Made by a program: the position numbers and the translations under genes. DNA of 64,000 nucleotides. It comes from Enoplolaimus lenunculus. Lineage: Eukaryota > Nematoda > Enoplea > Enoplida > Thoracostomopsidae. The first letter of the stretch is position 1. Every line of letters starts with the position of its first letter. Under the pieces are notes generated by a model. That model was not told the DNA's origin and searched no databases. It saw nothing but the letters and a program-made list of their open reading frames with translations. This document shows, piece after piece, positions 1 to 11,271 of the stretch. The stretch spans positions 1-64,000 of the forward strand of contig JASANG010000916.1 of NCBI GenBank assembly GCA_030248215.1. The letters run 5' to 3'.

Positions 1-1278
1 GTTTTCCTGAAAACTATTAAGGTAACGATGGTGAGCTTGACTGGAATGCCCATGCAAAGAGTGTGAATTCTGAGCCTAGGTTTAAGCAGACCATTGAGCC
101 TGAATCGGAATTAAACCGCGCCTACCTGAAGGCCACACATGGACTAGTCAAGCTCACCATCATTAGACATGGAACATGATTCAAGGAGAAATTCATAACC
201 CTACGCGGCAGTAGCCAGTGGTGAGATGATAACCCTAAGGTAGAATAGCTTGTGCAGGATCTAACCCTCAAAATAAATCACTCCATGCACTTCTAGCAAT
301 TACTGTAAGCTTAGTTAGCATTTAGCTTCGCTATTAACTTTAAGCAATTAAGATCGCCGAATCAAGAGGCGCTACCACATTTAAATTTCAATCACCAGGC
401 TCAAGGTATCTTACATCAGCTATGCGATGCGTGTATAAAGTGTACACAGCCTAAATAAACCAAAACTTTGAATTGAGTTCAATCCTGAACCGAGAGCGCT
501 AAGCAAATTCCTGGCCTAAGAGCCATGGCTAAAAATTTGAAATAAACTTCAGAGCTAAAAGAGACTCAAACTTTTGCATAAATATGAAAAATTCATGACA
601 ATCAGAGTCTCAAAAGACAAATAAATAGCCCTGGTTCGAATCAGTGGCAAGGACAATCAATTAAAAACCTTAAAGGCTAGGATCGATCCGCCTTTCTATC
701 AAAACGGCCTATGGCCAAGTAAAGCAAAACTCGGTTGAACCAACTGATTTCTAGGACTAAGTCAAGGGTTGAGCTATACCTATGACCAAGTGTCGTTAAG
801 CCCAACCAGGACAAATAGTTGTGAGCACACAGTTGTACTAAACTCCACGGAGAAAAAGCTAATTGTTGCTGGTGCGACCCACCTATACGCACTCGGGGTT
901 CGCTAGAACTTAGAGCATAGGCAGGCTTAGGCGTATAACGATGTCGGGATTTTGTGACTCTCAAAACCTGACATCACGCCGGGGGACCGTCATCCTCTAG
1001 GCAAGTAGCTTACTTTGGCAGATCCACGGCCACGAACACCCGTGAGAGTATCATCTCGGATTCGTCCGCAGGGATACTCGTTGATCGTACCCGTAACAAT
1101 ATTGAATCAGCCAGGAAATGCACGCTGAACGCTTTAGAAGTTACATTTTTTCTGATACACATATATACTCTGTATGATTTTCTTTAGAAAATAAAAACTT
1201 TTTTTAAAATGTTTATTATTAAATTCAGCCTAAGATTATTAAACGAAAGTTCACAACAACGGTTTGAGTAACACGTGC
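1..1278. other. Unassigned stretch with a long-loop inverted repeat
   Basis: No gene is recognised here. The stretch is less AT-rich than the rest of the window. Positions 28-44 (GATGGTGAGCTTGACT core) are the reverse complement of 147-163, giving a 16-bp stem around a loop of roughly 100 bases. A minus-strand open frame of 95 codons at 677-964 shows no family motif and no splice signals that I trust. The block could be part of a larger repeat that enters from the left edge. Confidence 0.4.
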
Positions 1279-1538
1279 GGCCAATGTATACAAACCGGTG
1301 CCGTAACAGTAGTATAAACATATTCCTAAGCTTAAGCCTAAACCTACGCGTAAGCGTAAACCTAAACGTAGGAATGAGCTTAGATATAAGCCTAAGCTTC
1401 AGTCTAAGCGTAAGAATGAGCATATACTAAACGTAAACCTAGAGCCTAAAAGCCTAAGCAAAATACTTAGTGTAAAGTTTATGATCATACTATTGCAGTT
1501 CCGCAGAAAACCGTTCCGCCCCTGATCTCTGCATGACC
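1279..1538 (+). mobile_element. Family A TTAGGC-bearing hAT-like MITE, copy 1
   Basis: The copy starts with GGCCAATGTATA and ends near CTGCATGACC, which are imperfect inverted ends. Inside are degenerate CCTAAG units, then the family signature AGTCTAAAG-like block and CCGTTCCGCCCCTGAT. The target duplication is no longer clear, so the copy looks old. Confidence 0.7.
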
Positions 1539-1789
1539 CGTATGTAAGGTTAGTGGCGGATACATGGTGTACCGTCAAAAGGGGATACAATTTGTGTTAA
1601 TTTTAATAATTTTAAACGAACCATTGGTAAAATATTTTAGTACTGAAATACCTTGAGCGGAAACACTCAGAATATTGTGATTTTGTGTTGTTATCCAAGC
1701 TACAGTTTTCAATTTTTGTTCGCAAACGCATTGTGAGTTTTAGATAAACAATTTGAATCGCAAACTTTGCATCATGACCGAAGTAAACT

Positions 1790-2178
1790 TAAAGCTTTAG
1801 GCTCATTTTTTGCTTAGGCTTAATAGGCGTAAGCTAAGGTATAAGCTCATTCTTTACACTTAGGCTTATGCTTAAGGTCAGGCTTTGGAATATGTTTATT
1901 CTATGTGTTTTACGGCACAAAGCTTTAGACTAATTTTTTTGCTTAGGCTTAGGCTAAGGTACAAGCTCATTCTTATACTTAGGCTTTTAGGCTTTCTCAG
2001 TCTTAGGATTATGCTTATACTACTGTTTTACGACCCAAAGCTTTAGATTTTTTTTTGCTGAGACTTTGGCTTAGGCTATGGTATAAGCTCATTCTTTACA
2101 CTTAGGCTTTGGCTTTAAGCTCAAGCTTAAGAATATGTTTATACTACTTTTACGGTCCTGTTTTTACCTACATTGGCC
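1790..2178 (-). mobile_element. Family A MITE, internally triplicated copy
   Basis: The copy is reversed and ends with ACATTGGCC at 2170-2178. The internal segment AGCTTTAGACTAATTTTTTG...TTAGGC...TACTACTGTTTTACG occurs three times in tandem, with a period near 130 bp. The element therefore expanded internally or took repeated insertions of itself. Confidence 0.65.
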
Positions 2179-2833
2179 ATTGCTTATAAATGAATAATTC
2201 GATTTCTAGGTTCGATCTAAAGCCAAAAAACATTTTTCGCTATACCAATGGAACCGTATATATTTCAGCTTTTGCGTGGGATTTTTCGCTTGTTAAAAAT
2301 GCTACGATACTTACATTTTTCAAACGTTTAAATCATCAATCGTATAAAAGCGCAGGTATTGCAGCAGCCAATTGCGGCTTTTAAATCAACAAACGATGAG
2401 TCAGTTTTAAATTTTTAAATTGAAAATTGCTGTTTAGAAAAGCGAATTGCAATTAGTTTCTCGTATAGTAGTTTTAAATTAAAACAGACAACAAAGTTTT
2501 ATTTTTTGTGAAATTGTTTACGGTTTCAAACGCCAATACGTTTTTTTGAATCAGCGATCGGATTCAGAATTATACCGATAGTTGCGAATTTGCGATGGTT
2601 TGCAGTGAAATTTGTATCAAAATGATTGATGTCAGCTTTAAAATTTTTCCGATTTTGAAGCTTTCAAGTAAGCTTTATGATTTGATATTCGTACCAAAGG
2701 CGGAAACGTTTCAATGCTGCATATAACGCAAAAGAAATCTGTTTAGCAGCTGTTTGCAAAATTTATGGTCAGATTATAACAAGAAGTGTTTAGAAAACTT
2801 TGCACGAGAATGGCTACGGACCAGATGTCTGTG

Positions 2834-3030
2834 CTGTAGTGACCTGAATAATAAAGGATAGGTAATCATAGTCCGGAGTCCCTATTGTGAGTCCGAATCA
2901 ATTGCGTAGTCTATTTCCCTAAAAATTAGAGGTAGTGGATATAGTCCAAAACAACGAACTGAACCATAAACGGTAATTACTTTAATTAGATTGCGTAAAT
3001 GCTTCCTGGACCAAATTAAATGTAAACTTG
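2834..3030 (+). mobile_element. Family D TA-flanked MITE fragment
   Basis: The fragment begins CTGTAGTGACCTGAATAA, the family D terminal sequence, and shares the downstream GTAAATG...CTGGACCAAAT block with copies at 31993 and 38863. It is diverged and the right part is missing. Confidence 0.55.
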
Positions 3031-3448
3031 CATGTTAGTTTAAGTAAATCTTAAATGGCTGAATGGACTAATTAAACTAGAATTTTAAGTTAAAGTTTAA
3101 CTAACATACTTTTAAGTTTAGGGTGAGTTTAATCTAAACTTATTTTTGATTAAGTGCTGCTCATGTAGTTCTTATAGTTTATTACGTTTAGATTAAACTA
3201 AAAATATTGTACCAGTTAATAGTTTAGCTATTCTAGAAAGTTAGTTTAACAAGCTAGATTAGCTTAAGCTTAAATTGAGCTAGTTTCAGCCTTTACATGG
3301 CGTTTATATAGACCTAAATTGACTGTTGTGCATCAGTAGACACCAAAAAATTCATTACTATTTTGGATAAACTAATTTTTTTTACTTTATTCTTGTTTGT
3401 AATAAATAATTATTGGTAAAATAGTGCAATATTCATGTAACCATTCAA

Positions 3449-3601
3449 ATGGCAACACCTGTTCTGCAACGCGTAGACCCAGACGTCTTAAACGAGAACC
3501 TGAATTCCTCAACGCGTATTTCTAAACCTAAATCGGGTTCAACCGCTGTGACAATCGAGAAAGTTGAATTTTCGTCCGAGAATGAAAAACCTAAAACAAA
3601 G
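3449..3601 (+). CDS. Laminin G membrane protein, exon 1 (cytoplasmic tail)
   Basis: The ATG at 3449 sits in TTCAAATGG, a fair initiation context. It opens 51 codons of polar, lysine- and serine-rich sequence, MATPVLQRVDPDVLNENLNS at the start, ending at AAG before a GTATGT donor in phase 0. A conventional signal peptide is absent, which fits a type II protein. Confidence 0.75.
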
Positions 3602-6600
3602 GTATGTAAGTGCGAAAGTTTACTCCCAAAATTTACTGGGCTGTTGAAATTTGAGTTTTTGAAGATTAAGAAAGGCTAATGAAAGTTTTCAGGCACAACT
3701 GAGACTAGTAATCAGTAGTTGCACACATGTTACTCTCTAAAAAGACACTGTTGGACCCAGGGATCCGCCAGCCGCATGGGAAAGTACGCATCCCAAATGG
3801 TGCCTGCTTATCAGACAATATACAAATTACATACATGTTAAAATATACGCATAAAGAAAACGCGTAGAGGCATGGTTGCAACTAGGGAAACGCGCTAGGT
3901 GGACGACGCTACACTGCGCCCCGCTATCGACATTTTGGCCCCGTGTTACGTTTAGGGCTGCCCCACTTTCTGATGGGTCTACAAAAGGCTAGACTTAACT
4001 TTTGCTTCTTTACAGATAGTAATTGAAATTTTTTAATCAGTTGGACACAACACAACAATAGAGTGTATATCACTTATTAAAATAACATAATTTGGTTTTT
4101 GTTCAATCACCAACTATCAGCTTAAGCCTATGCCTAAACCTATAAAGCAATAAGCCTAAACCGAATTGCATGCCTTTAGCTTTAGCTTTTTCCTTCACCT
4201 AAGTTATGCCAAAATTTAACAAATTTCAAAAAATTTACGAGTGAAACTGAATACTATCTTTAAAATTATGCTCAAAACCTAACTTATAAACTAATTTTAG
4301 AATTCTAAAAAAGTTGTTTGTTGCGTGGCTACCGTTGCAATCATTGGAATACTGGTATTAGGATTGGCAATCTATTTATCGTTCGCTCTGTCAAGTGGAA
4401 TACCACATTTTGCTGGTTAGTTAACTACGAGATGGCAAAATATAACCTAAAAAAGTTTTCGTCGTAAACGGAACCGAGTAAAAATAGTTAAAATAAGTTT
4501 CAAACCAACTTTTACCAAACGTTATTAAGCGTTGAGAATGCAAACTGCAGTATGTCCTATGCGGGAAAGGGTTAGACACGTAACTGAAAACAATTTTCCG
4601 CTAATACAGCTGCTCGTTAGCGAACTTTTAAGAAAATTGTGCAATTATAGAATTATAACAAGAGCGGAACAGTAGTATAAACAGATTTCTAAGCCTAAGC
4701 CTAAGCAAAAAAATTTGACTAAAGCTTAAGATTACTCTATTCTAGTCCACGGAATAACGGTCCGCCGTGATCTTTATGTGGACCGAAAATTTAAAGTCAT
4801 AAATGTTTCAGGAGGATGCTTAGTAAGAATACAAATTTCTAATCAAGATTGTCAAATAATCATCGCTGGTTTCCGGTTACGAATATGAAATTGCAAATTT
4901 AATTACTTGTGTACAATTTTTTCAATTTTTAGTTTTTACTAAATTTAAATATAAAACTAGATTATAATTTTAGTAGATCCAGTATTTCGGCTGTTTGACA
5001 AATACGTATTTGTCGCTTTGACTACTAAACTACTTGATCAATTTTGATATCGCATAGAATTCAATTTTTTATATTTTAAGATTTTTAAATTTTCACTAAA
5101 TTAGTATTTAGAAAATGTTAAATCGAACTTTACTTCGACCGCGGAATTTCCATATCGCTGACTTTTAAGCCCTATTCACAGGTGCAAGTTATTGCTGCGG
5201 TTACTTGCAGCTGCAAAATGCACGCAGATCTTGCATTCTGCATAAACCAATGACAAAGCGACTGCAATAGCTTCGGTTAAATTGCATTTTAGCTATGATT
5301 TTTAATGAATTATTTTCAGCTGCAAGTTTTTCGAAAAGAATTTTGCGCAAAACTTGCTTTTTCAAATCGCAGCCGCAAGTTCTTGCAGAAAAAACTTGCA
5401 CGTGTGAATAGGGCTTAATTTTCAACTTTTTAATCTTTGAAGTTATTTTACTAAATTTTTATGTATTCAAATAACATTTTTGGACAATCCGATGTTTTGA
5501 CATTTCGATGGCTATAAGTGGGGTCGACTACAAAGCTATTCGTGGAATTTTGATATCAACTGAAACCTATTTTTAATTTTTAAATTTTGAAGTATTTTCT
5601 AAATTAATATAAATCTTTCAGATGAACCAGTGTTTCGACATTTCGACGGCTCGACTTGGCACCGTCTGCCTAGTTCGCAGTATGAAAATTTTGGTGATGA
5701 TTCCAGCAAACACAATGCTCAAATTGATATGCTTCATATTCGATTTCGCACATCCAACTCAAACGGTCAGCTTGTATTTAAAGGGTACGGCCAATCGTTG
5801 GATTATTTGCTGCTTGGTATTCTTGATGGCTATGTAGTATTCGCGTAAGTTTTATCACGAAAACTGATTCGGGTCCGTAGCCAGATTGGGCCAGGCGGGT
5901 TATGAACTCCAGAAATTTGTTTTCCGATAAGTTTCAACATGGCTTGTAAGTCACCTGACAATTTTGTATATCCCAACTAAAATTTTCAAGGTCCCTAGCA
6001 GTCTCAGCTGGCTACGGGTCTGTAATCGTTTCTGTTTTTAGAGTACTTACACTCTTAAACAGTTGTCTAAACCTCTTAACTTGCGGTGTAAGGGCCTGAG
6101 CCAACGATGGGATCGGAGTTAGAGGCGGAGTTAAAAATTTCTGACGAAGGAGTGGGCTGGGAAATGTTATGAAACGCAAAAATTGTAGGTAGAGACCTTA
6201 CTATCGTATCGCCAATTGAGGTTGAAAATTGTGTGCAAGGTTAGAAGGCTTTATCACAAAATATTCTGAGGACAAAATTGTATTTTTTACAAAAAAATTT
6301 CTAAGGAAAAAATGATAAGGTTGGGACCTTACCATTATATCACAAAAAATTCGTGACGGGGACGCGTACACCCTCCCCCTCTGGATCCGCTAATGATCGC
6401 AGTGCATTTTGGTAAACCTTGATGGGTGACCATGTTTTTCAACTATCTAACCCTTTCTCACATGAATATTTTCTGTTTTCCCTGAGACCTACTTTTATGC
6501 TAGGATTCGAACTAAAGTGCCTGGAGTGGGAGGCGTATACCATCACCACTCAGCTATAGGAGCTTGACGCTTTGCAATTGTTCAACACGGTGCGATATAT

Positions 6601-9435
6601 TATTTAATGTATATATACACTGCGCTGAGTTGCCTATAATCAACTCAATGTGAGAAGGGGTTAAAACAAAATATGAGACGTTAAGTTGAAGAGCCAAATT
6701 TTTGAAATTCTTCTCTACTGTGAGAAATACATTAATTTCTTAGAATTGAGCCTAAACTTATAGGTCAAACAGGTCAATGAGATTAGCTCAAGCCGAAGTG
6801 ACTACAATACAGCGAGTCTCATTTATTCAGTACCTTTTTAATAAAATATCAATACAACTTACATAATATGATGCGTACGTTTAGGCTTTCGAGCTGAGCG
6901 GGTGATGTTCACTGAAGCTATTTTATTCAGTGTGTTGGCACACAGAAGCCTAGACGCTTCGGTAGACAGAACACTGAAGCTTTTTGGATTTCAGCAGCCA
7001 CCATACAGTAGTCGAATACGCTATCAACCCGCTAAAGAGTTACCTGATGTATATACACGCAATATTGTGGAAGTTGCATTACAGCTATAAGTACCAAGGA
7101 AAGATCAAGCAGCGTACGCTGTTGTGTTGTTGACGACGCAACTTGAGTAAGAAATTTTTTAAAATTTAATTTTTTTCATTTTTTTAATTTTAGAGCGAAA
7201 CGCCAATACACCAAAGAACACGTCATTAAATCGCGTTACACTGTCAACGACAACCAATGGCATGACGTTGTCTTAATTAGGTAATTTCTAAAATTATATT
7301 TTCAATCAACTCTCGAATTATCATATGACCCATGTATAGAACTGGACCACATAGTTTTCCGGAGGGGCTATAATAGAGTCAATTTAAGCTTTAGACTAAG
7401 TTTAAGCTTTAGACTAATTTTTTTGCTTAGGCTTAGGCTTAGGAATAAACTCATCCATACGTTTAAGCTTAGGCTTACGCTTAGGCTCAGGCTTAGGCTT
7501 AGGAATATGCTTATACTGCTGTTCCGTCCATGTTCTATACATGGGTCTATCATATTTTACGATATGGTGTACCATGACTTTACAAATCAATGTTTGTTGA
7601 TGGTTTCAGGGCCTAATTAATATATTAAGATTTTGCCAATTTTATGCCAAAAGCCAATACTTGAATTGTTTTTTCAACGCCACTCAACAAATTCGAATAT
7701 CAGATTTTCTCGATTCACCGTGTTGAGCTTCTATTAAGCTTTGATTTTAAAATATTTACTGCACAATAGGGCCAGTATAAAGGACATTACCGTAACAGTA
7801 GTATAAGCATACTTCTAAGCCTAAGCCTAAGCATTAGGGTAACAATTTGATTAAGCCTAAGCCTATGCAAAAAATACTCTAGACCACTCTATTGTATTGA
7901 TTAGAAAAAAGTTCCGCCCCTGATCTTTACATTGGCTACAACAGCAAGACAGGTATGATTTAACCCTTTCTCACATGAATATTTTCTATTTCCCCTGAGA
8001 CCTACTTTTATGCTTGGATTCGAACTCCAGTGACTGGAGTGGGAGGCGTATACCATCACCACTCAGTTATGGGAGCTTGACGCTCAAGCCCGAGGGGGCT
8101 CTCACGTCTTGTGGTGATTTAGTACTATGTATACGTGTTGCAATTGTTAAACACGGTGCGATACATACTATTTAACGTATATACACTGCGCTGTGTTGCC
8201 TACAGGCAACTCAATGTGAGAAGGGGTTAAAGTTGAATGAAAGTTTCAATCCACACACATACAGTTGGCGATAACTTTGTGGATATTTAACCCATAGTAA
8301 AAATTTATATGCTTCAAAGTTTAATTGTACTCGTGTGAAAGTTATTTACTGAACAAGAAAAAGCATTTAGATTGAACTATTCAAAAATCATGAGAGTTTT
8401 GGCCGAATCGATAATAGTACTACATACATTTGAGGAATTCAAACTTTCGTTCAACTTTAAATCATGAACCTATCTTTAATAGTGGCTCGGCTGAAGGGGG
8501 GTCTTAGATTTAGAACATGCCCCCCTGACTTGGAGACAAACCGTTTCAGATCCAAGAACTCATGGGTGTTACGTGTTGATCACGATACTGACATATTCGA
8601 TAAAGACGTAACAGCGATTAATGCAGGCGGCTACATTATGATTGGTAAGCTGACAGTGCAAATAGCAGAATTGAGGGGTCGCATACAAACGGAGATTTAC
8701 AATTCAAATATAGCCCCCCCTAAATTATTGCAGTGATGAAAAATGACACATTTTTCGTGTTTAGAGTTAGGATGTCATAAGATTAATACGCCTTACCTGG
8801 TGGCCAAACGCATTCCTAAGCCTGTGCCTAAGCCTAAGCGTTGCAAAAATGAGTTCTTAAGCCTAAGCCTAAGCCCAAGCAAAACATATAAACCACAACC
8901 TAAACTTACTCTTTTATAGAACCACCAGAAACCTGGACGCCTCTAAAAGTAACATGGGTCCCTTATCTGAAGGCATAATATATTTCATTTGAAAAAAATC
9001 ATGGTTACTCCTGCCTGGTTCGTGTTTTTGCTAATGGAAAAATGTTTCGCATGAACATTTTCTGTTTCATCTGAAATCTAATTATAACCTAAAATTCAAT
9101 CTTGAAACTGTTGAGAGTGGTTACGCCAAATTTGCGTTGAAGTAGGGTTAACGCGTGGAAATTTTGAAAATTGCCGCTTGTTAACCCTACCTTGCGGCAT
9201 TTTTGGTGGCAAAATGAAATTTTATATTGTGAACGTTGCATTATATAAGCCACACGAGAAATGTGCTCGAGTCCTTGGGGGTTTCGTTAAATTTATAATC
9301 GTGTATTCAATTATTTTTTTTAAAAAAATTGAAATTTCATTGCAGGCGGATTTCCTGAAGCCGATTTATTCTCAATTGTAGAAGGACAAAAAATGAACAG
9401 TTTTATTGGTGATATTGCTCATTTAGCTATAAATG
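3449..9435 (+). CDS. Type II membrane protein with a laminin G domain (gene span, six exons)
   Basis: I assembled exons 3449-3601, 4301-4415, 5622-5844, 7194-7280, 8550-8644 and 9346-9435 by hand; all five junctions agree in phase and use GT/AG. The product has an N-terminal cytoplasmic tail of about 55 residues, a single hydrophobic segment (about residues 56-80) and then one laminin G-like domain (about residues 90-255). Family hallmarks are IRFRTSNSNGQLVF, LLLGILDGYVVF, VNDNQWHDVVLIR and FIGDIAHLAING in the expected order. Laminin G domains are extracellular beta-sandwiches that bind glycans or protein receptors. There is no signal peptide, so the membrane segment should act as a signal anchor with the laminin G part outside. 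The cysteine usual in the final FxGC motif is Asp here. No stop codon follows exon 6 in frame before the donor, so the gene continues; an exon at 18864-18949 fits the phase. The exact family member is not identified. Confidence 0.8.
4301..4415 (+). CDS. Laminin G membrane protein, exon 2 (transmembrane segment)
   Basis: The acceptor CTAATTTTAG precedes this 115-bp exon. It encodes NSKKVVCCVATVAIIGILVL followed by GLAIYLSFAL, a membrane span with flanking lysines on the N-terminal side and two juxtaposed cysteines that could be acylated. The exon enters in phase 0 and leaves in phase 1 at a GTTAGT donor. Confidence 0.8.
5169..5414. mobile_element. Family G MITE (GCCCTATTCACACG ends), TTAA duplication
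   Basis: The inverted ends GCCCTATTCAC and GTGAATAGGGC bound 246 bp and are flanked by TTAA on both sides (5165-5168 and 5415-5418). The interior is rich in CTTGCAGCTGCAA palindromes. It lies in the intron between exons 2 and 3 of the laminin G gene. Other copies are at 11272, about 13785 and 33946. Confidence 0.8.
5622..5844 (+). CDS. Laminin G membrane protein, exon 3 (start of the laminin G domain)
   Basis: The acceptor AAATCTTTCAG and the donor GTAAGT bound 223 bp. In the phase set by exon 2 it reads DEPVFRHFDGSTWHRLPSSQ at the start, then the laminin G strands IRFRTSNSNGQLVFKG and LDYLLLGILDGYVVFA. Two other frames are also open over most of this exon, but only this one matches a family. 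Confidence 0.85.
6451..6660 (-). mobile_element. Family C TTAA MITE with tRNA-like core, short copy
   Basis: The ends CCCTTTCTCACATGAATA and TGAGTTG/ATGTGAGAAGGGG, together with a degenerate TTAA flank (CTAA on the left, TTAA on the right), identify this copy. It is about 50 bp shorter than the 263-bp full copies at 7964, 10977 and 27334, missing the stretch after the tRNA-like part. Confidence 0.75.
7194..7280 (+). CDS. Laminin G membrane protein, exon 4
   Basis: The exon follows a T-rich tract ending TTTTAG and ends at a GTAATT donor. It encodes AAKRQYTKEHVIKSR and then YTVNDNQWHDVVLIR; the NDxQWHxV core is the most characteristic laminin G strand. Entry and exit are both phase 2. Confidence 0.85.
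7327..7547 (-). mobile_element. Family A MITE with perfect 8-bp target duplication
   Basis: The element starts GACCCATGTATAGAACTGG and ends TGTTCTATACATGGGTC. The flanks are TATCATAT at 7319-7326 and TATCATAT at 7548-7555, an exact 8-bp duplication as left by hAT transposases. The interior carries degenerate TTAGGC units. Confidence 0.9.
7770..7936 (+). mobile_element. Family A MITE, degenerate copy
   Basis: The copy has GGGCCAGTATAAAGGACATT...GTAACAGTAGTATAAGCATA on the left, CCTAAG units, and AAAAGTTCCGCCCCTGATCTT to ATTGGC on the right. It lies directly beside the family C copy at 7964. Confidence 0.7.
7964..8226 (-). mobile_element. Family C TTAA MITE with tRNA-like core, full-length copy
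   Basis: The element is 263 bp with ends CCCTTTCTCACATG and CATTGTGAGAAGGGG-like, flanked by TTAA at 7960-7963 and 8227-8230. On the minus strand it contains TAACTGAGTGGT (Pol III A-box-like) and GAGTTCGAATCC (B-box-like) in tRNA spacing. A TTAA target and CCC ends are typical of piggyBac-family transposons. Confidence 0.85.
8550..8644 (+). CDS. Laminin G membrane protein, exon 5
   Basis: The acceptor CCGTTTCAG opens the exon and a GTAAGC donor closes it. It encodes RSKNSWVLRVDHDTDIFDKD and then VTAINAGGYIMIG, the late laminin G strands that usually read LxVDGxxx...LYIGG. Phases 2 in and 1 out match both neighbours. Confidence 0.85.
8799..8960 (+). mobile_element. Family B TTAGGC-bearing MITE, copy 1
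   Basis: The element ends in GAAACCTGGACGCCTCTAAAAGTAACATGGGTC. Flanks CCTTACCT (8791-8798) and CCTTATCT (8961-8968) match at 7 of 8 positions. It is family B, which shares the TTAGGC interior with family A but has the GTTACTTTAAGGGGCG end. Confidence 0.75.
9346..9435 (+). CDS. Laminin G membrane protein, exon 6 (end of the domain)
   Basis: After TTTCATTGCAG the exon encodes GGFPEADLFSIVEGQKMNSF and then IGDIAHLAING, matching the laminin G finish GG.P......F.GCI..L.ING. It ends in phase 1 at GTAAAA. The Cys of the final motif is replaced by Asp, so the usual closing disulphide is absent. Confidence 0.85.
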
Positions 9436-9560
9436 GTAAAAATGTACTATTTGATATAGCAACCAAAACTCCGCGGCCATAATGCGATTGGCAGATTGAA
9501 TGAATGCTCTTAGACAAATAAGTATACAACTGAGGGCACAGCCCTGAGTGCCCAGGTATA

Positions 9561-9705
9561 GATCAGGGCCGAACAGTAGTATAAGCATATTCCTACGCCT
9601 AAGCCTAAGCCTTACCGTATAGATGAGCCTATTCCTAAGTTTTAGCCTAAGCCTATGGAAAAATATTAGTCCAAAGTTTAAACTAACTCTATTATAGCCT
9701 GGCCC
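9561..9705 (+). mobile_element. Family A MITE, short copy
   Basis: The left part GGGCCGAACAGTAGTATAAG, the CCTAAG units and the ATTAGTCCAAAGTTTAAAC block are present. The right end is cut near CCTGGCCC. It lies 125 bp after the last mapped laminin G exon. Confidence 0.65.
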
Positions 9706-9796
9706 AATTCAGCATATTCTGTGTAGAAATCAACGTGCCCAGCGCGTTGAATCTTCTTTTATAGACTTTAGAATAAACCAGTTGGATTCGAAAACT

Positions 9797-9965
9797 GACT
9801 CTCTCTGAAATAGGCTCCACGGGACTACACAAACTGAGTCAAATTCGACTGCGCCAGAGTAAAACATGCGAGTCAGTGAGTCGAATTTGACTTTAGCGGA
9901 GTGCGAATTAGACTCAGTTTATGTAGACCCGTTAAGCCTGTTTCGGAGAGAGTCAATTTGACTCT
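9797..9965. mobile_element. Fold-back element F, copy 1
   Basis: The two arms GACTCTCTCTGAAATAGGCT... and ...AGCCTGTTTCGGAGAGAGTC pair over about 80 bases each with mismatches. The stem is rich in GACTC/GAGTC. A closer-to-perfect copy is at 36606-36785. Confidence 0.75.
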
Positions 9966-10364
9966 ATTGATGGAATAATAAAGTCTACCTTTCGGCGTTT
10001 GCTAGTTTGAGAATGAGAACCTACTGCTCTGGATTTAAAACAAATAACAGTCCGAACCCGAACCCGAACCCGAACAGTGAAGGGTGCTCTTTGGAGAGGT
10101 GAAAGAAGTATCAGCCACCGTCCTGGGTCCATATAGTACTATTTTTATGAAATTTATATTAACACAATGAAAATTAAAGTTTTTTGTAGTCATTAAATAT
10201 GAATCGAAAAATTTTAAATATATAGCTAAAATGAGTTAGCAACATATAATTGTGGTGCGTTAGAACACCTGGCTAAAGATCGTTCAATGATAGACACAGG
10301 TAATTGTTCCAAATACCATAACATACTGTAAAGAGCATTAATTTTAGCTGGGTATCTTGTTCAA

Positions 10365-10745
10365 TTTTTGTAATTTGGTTGCTTCAATTCCAAAAACTAA
10401 TTTGATTGGCTCAATTTCAAAAAGTGAGTTGATTGGTTCCATTTCAAAAAGGAATTTGAGTGATTCAAATCTAAAAAGTAATTTGATTGGTTCGATTTCA
10501 AAAACTAATTTGATCGATTCAATGCCAAAAAGTAATTTGAATGATTCAAATCCAAAAAGTAATTTGATTTGTTCAATTCCTAAAAGTAGAGTTGATTGCT
10601 TCAATTCCAAAAAGTAATTTGAATGATTCAAATCCAAAAAGTAATTTGATTGGTTCAATTCCAAAATCTAATTTGATCGATTCAATGCCAAAAAGTAATT
10701 TGAAAGATTCAAATCCAAAAAAGTAATTTGGTTGGTTCAATTCCA
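10365..10745. repeat. 27-bp minisatellite
   Basis: About 14 units of a 27-bp motif close to GTAATTTGATTGGTTCAATT plus CCAAAAA. Because 27 is a multiple of three and the unit lacks stops in some frames, long open frames appear on both strands (10344-10664 minus, 10357-10617 plus). These are not genes. Confidence 0.85.
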
Positions 10746-10751
10746 AAAACT

Positions 10752-10914
10752 ATCTTGACTATATTTCGCACGACTGTCTTTGATTGGACAATACCAAAAT
10801 TGGAGCCCATTTTTATCTGGCGGAGTAAGCTCCGGTTTTTCGCTGCATAAATCGAACAGAGCAAAGTGACACGAGAGTAAATTTTTTTCGAGCATTGTTG
10901 GCAAAACTTTGTGT
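10752..10914 (-). CDS. Possible exon, unrecognised
   Basis: A minus-strand frame opens after a TTGTTTTAG acceptor and encodes HKVLPTMLEKNLLSCHFALF, then DLCSEKPELTPPDKNGLQFW and YCPIKDS. It has three cysteines and ordinary coding-like composition. A convincing donor was not found before the minisatellite, although GTATTG after LQFW is possible. It could be a downstream exon of the secreted cysteine-rich gene at 13201-15773, or chance. Confidence 0.25.
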
Positions 10915-10976
10915 CTAAAACAATTGCACATTAAACGATTGAAATATTATTGTTCAGAACAACCAAACGCAATTAA

Positions 10977-11239
10977 CCCTTTCTCACATGAATATTTTCT
11001 ATTTCCCCTGAGACCTACTTTTATGCTAGGATTCGAACTCCAGTAACTGGAGTGGGAGGCGTATACCATCACCACTCAGCTATAGGAGCTTGACGCTCGA
11101 GCCCGTGGGAGCTCTCACGTCTTGTGGTGATTTAGTACTATGTATACGTGTTGCAATTGTTAAACACGGTGCGATATATATTATTTAACGTATATACACT
11201 GCGCTGAGTTGCCTATAGGTAACTCAATGTGAGAAGGGG
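10977..11239 (-). mobile_element. Family C TTAA MITE, full-length copy
   Basis: A second 263-bp copy with TTAA at 10973-10976 and 11240-11243 and ends CCCTTTCTCACATG / ATGTGAGAAGGGG. The tRNA-like core on the minus strand reads TATAGCTGAGTGGTGATGG and then GAGTTCGAATCC. Confidence 0.9.
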
Positions 11240-11271
11240 TTAAAAATTCAATTTAATATATCGCCAGTTAA

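Noticed and set aside
200-290. Ribosomal RNA (CTAAGGTAGAATAGCTTGT)
   Set aside because: The phrase looks like the LSU rRNA AAGGTAGC region, but the neighbouring conserved blocks are absent or out of order.
10344-10664. 106-codon minus and 86-codon plus open frames
   Set aside because: Both are products of the 27-bp minisatellite.
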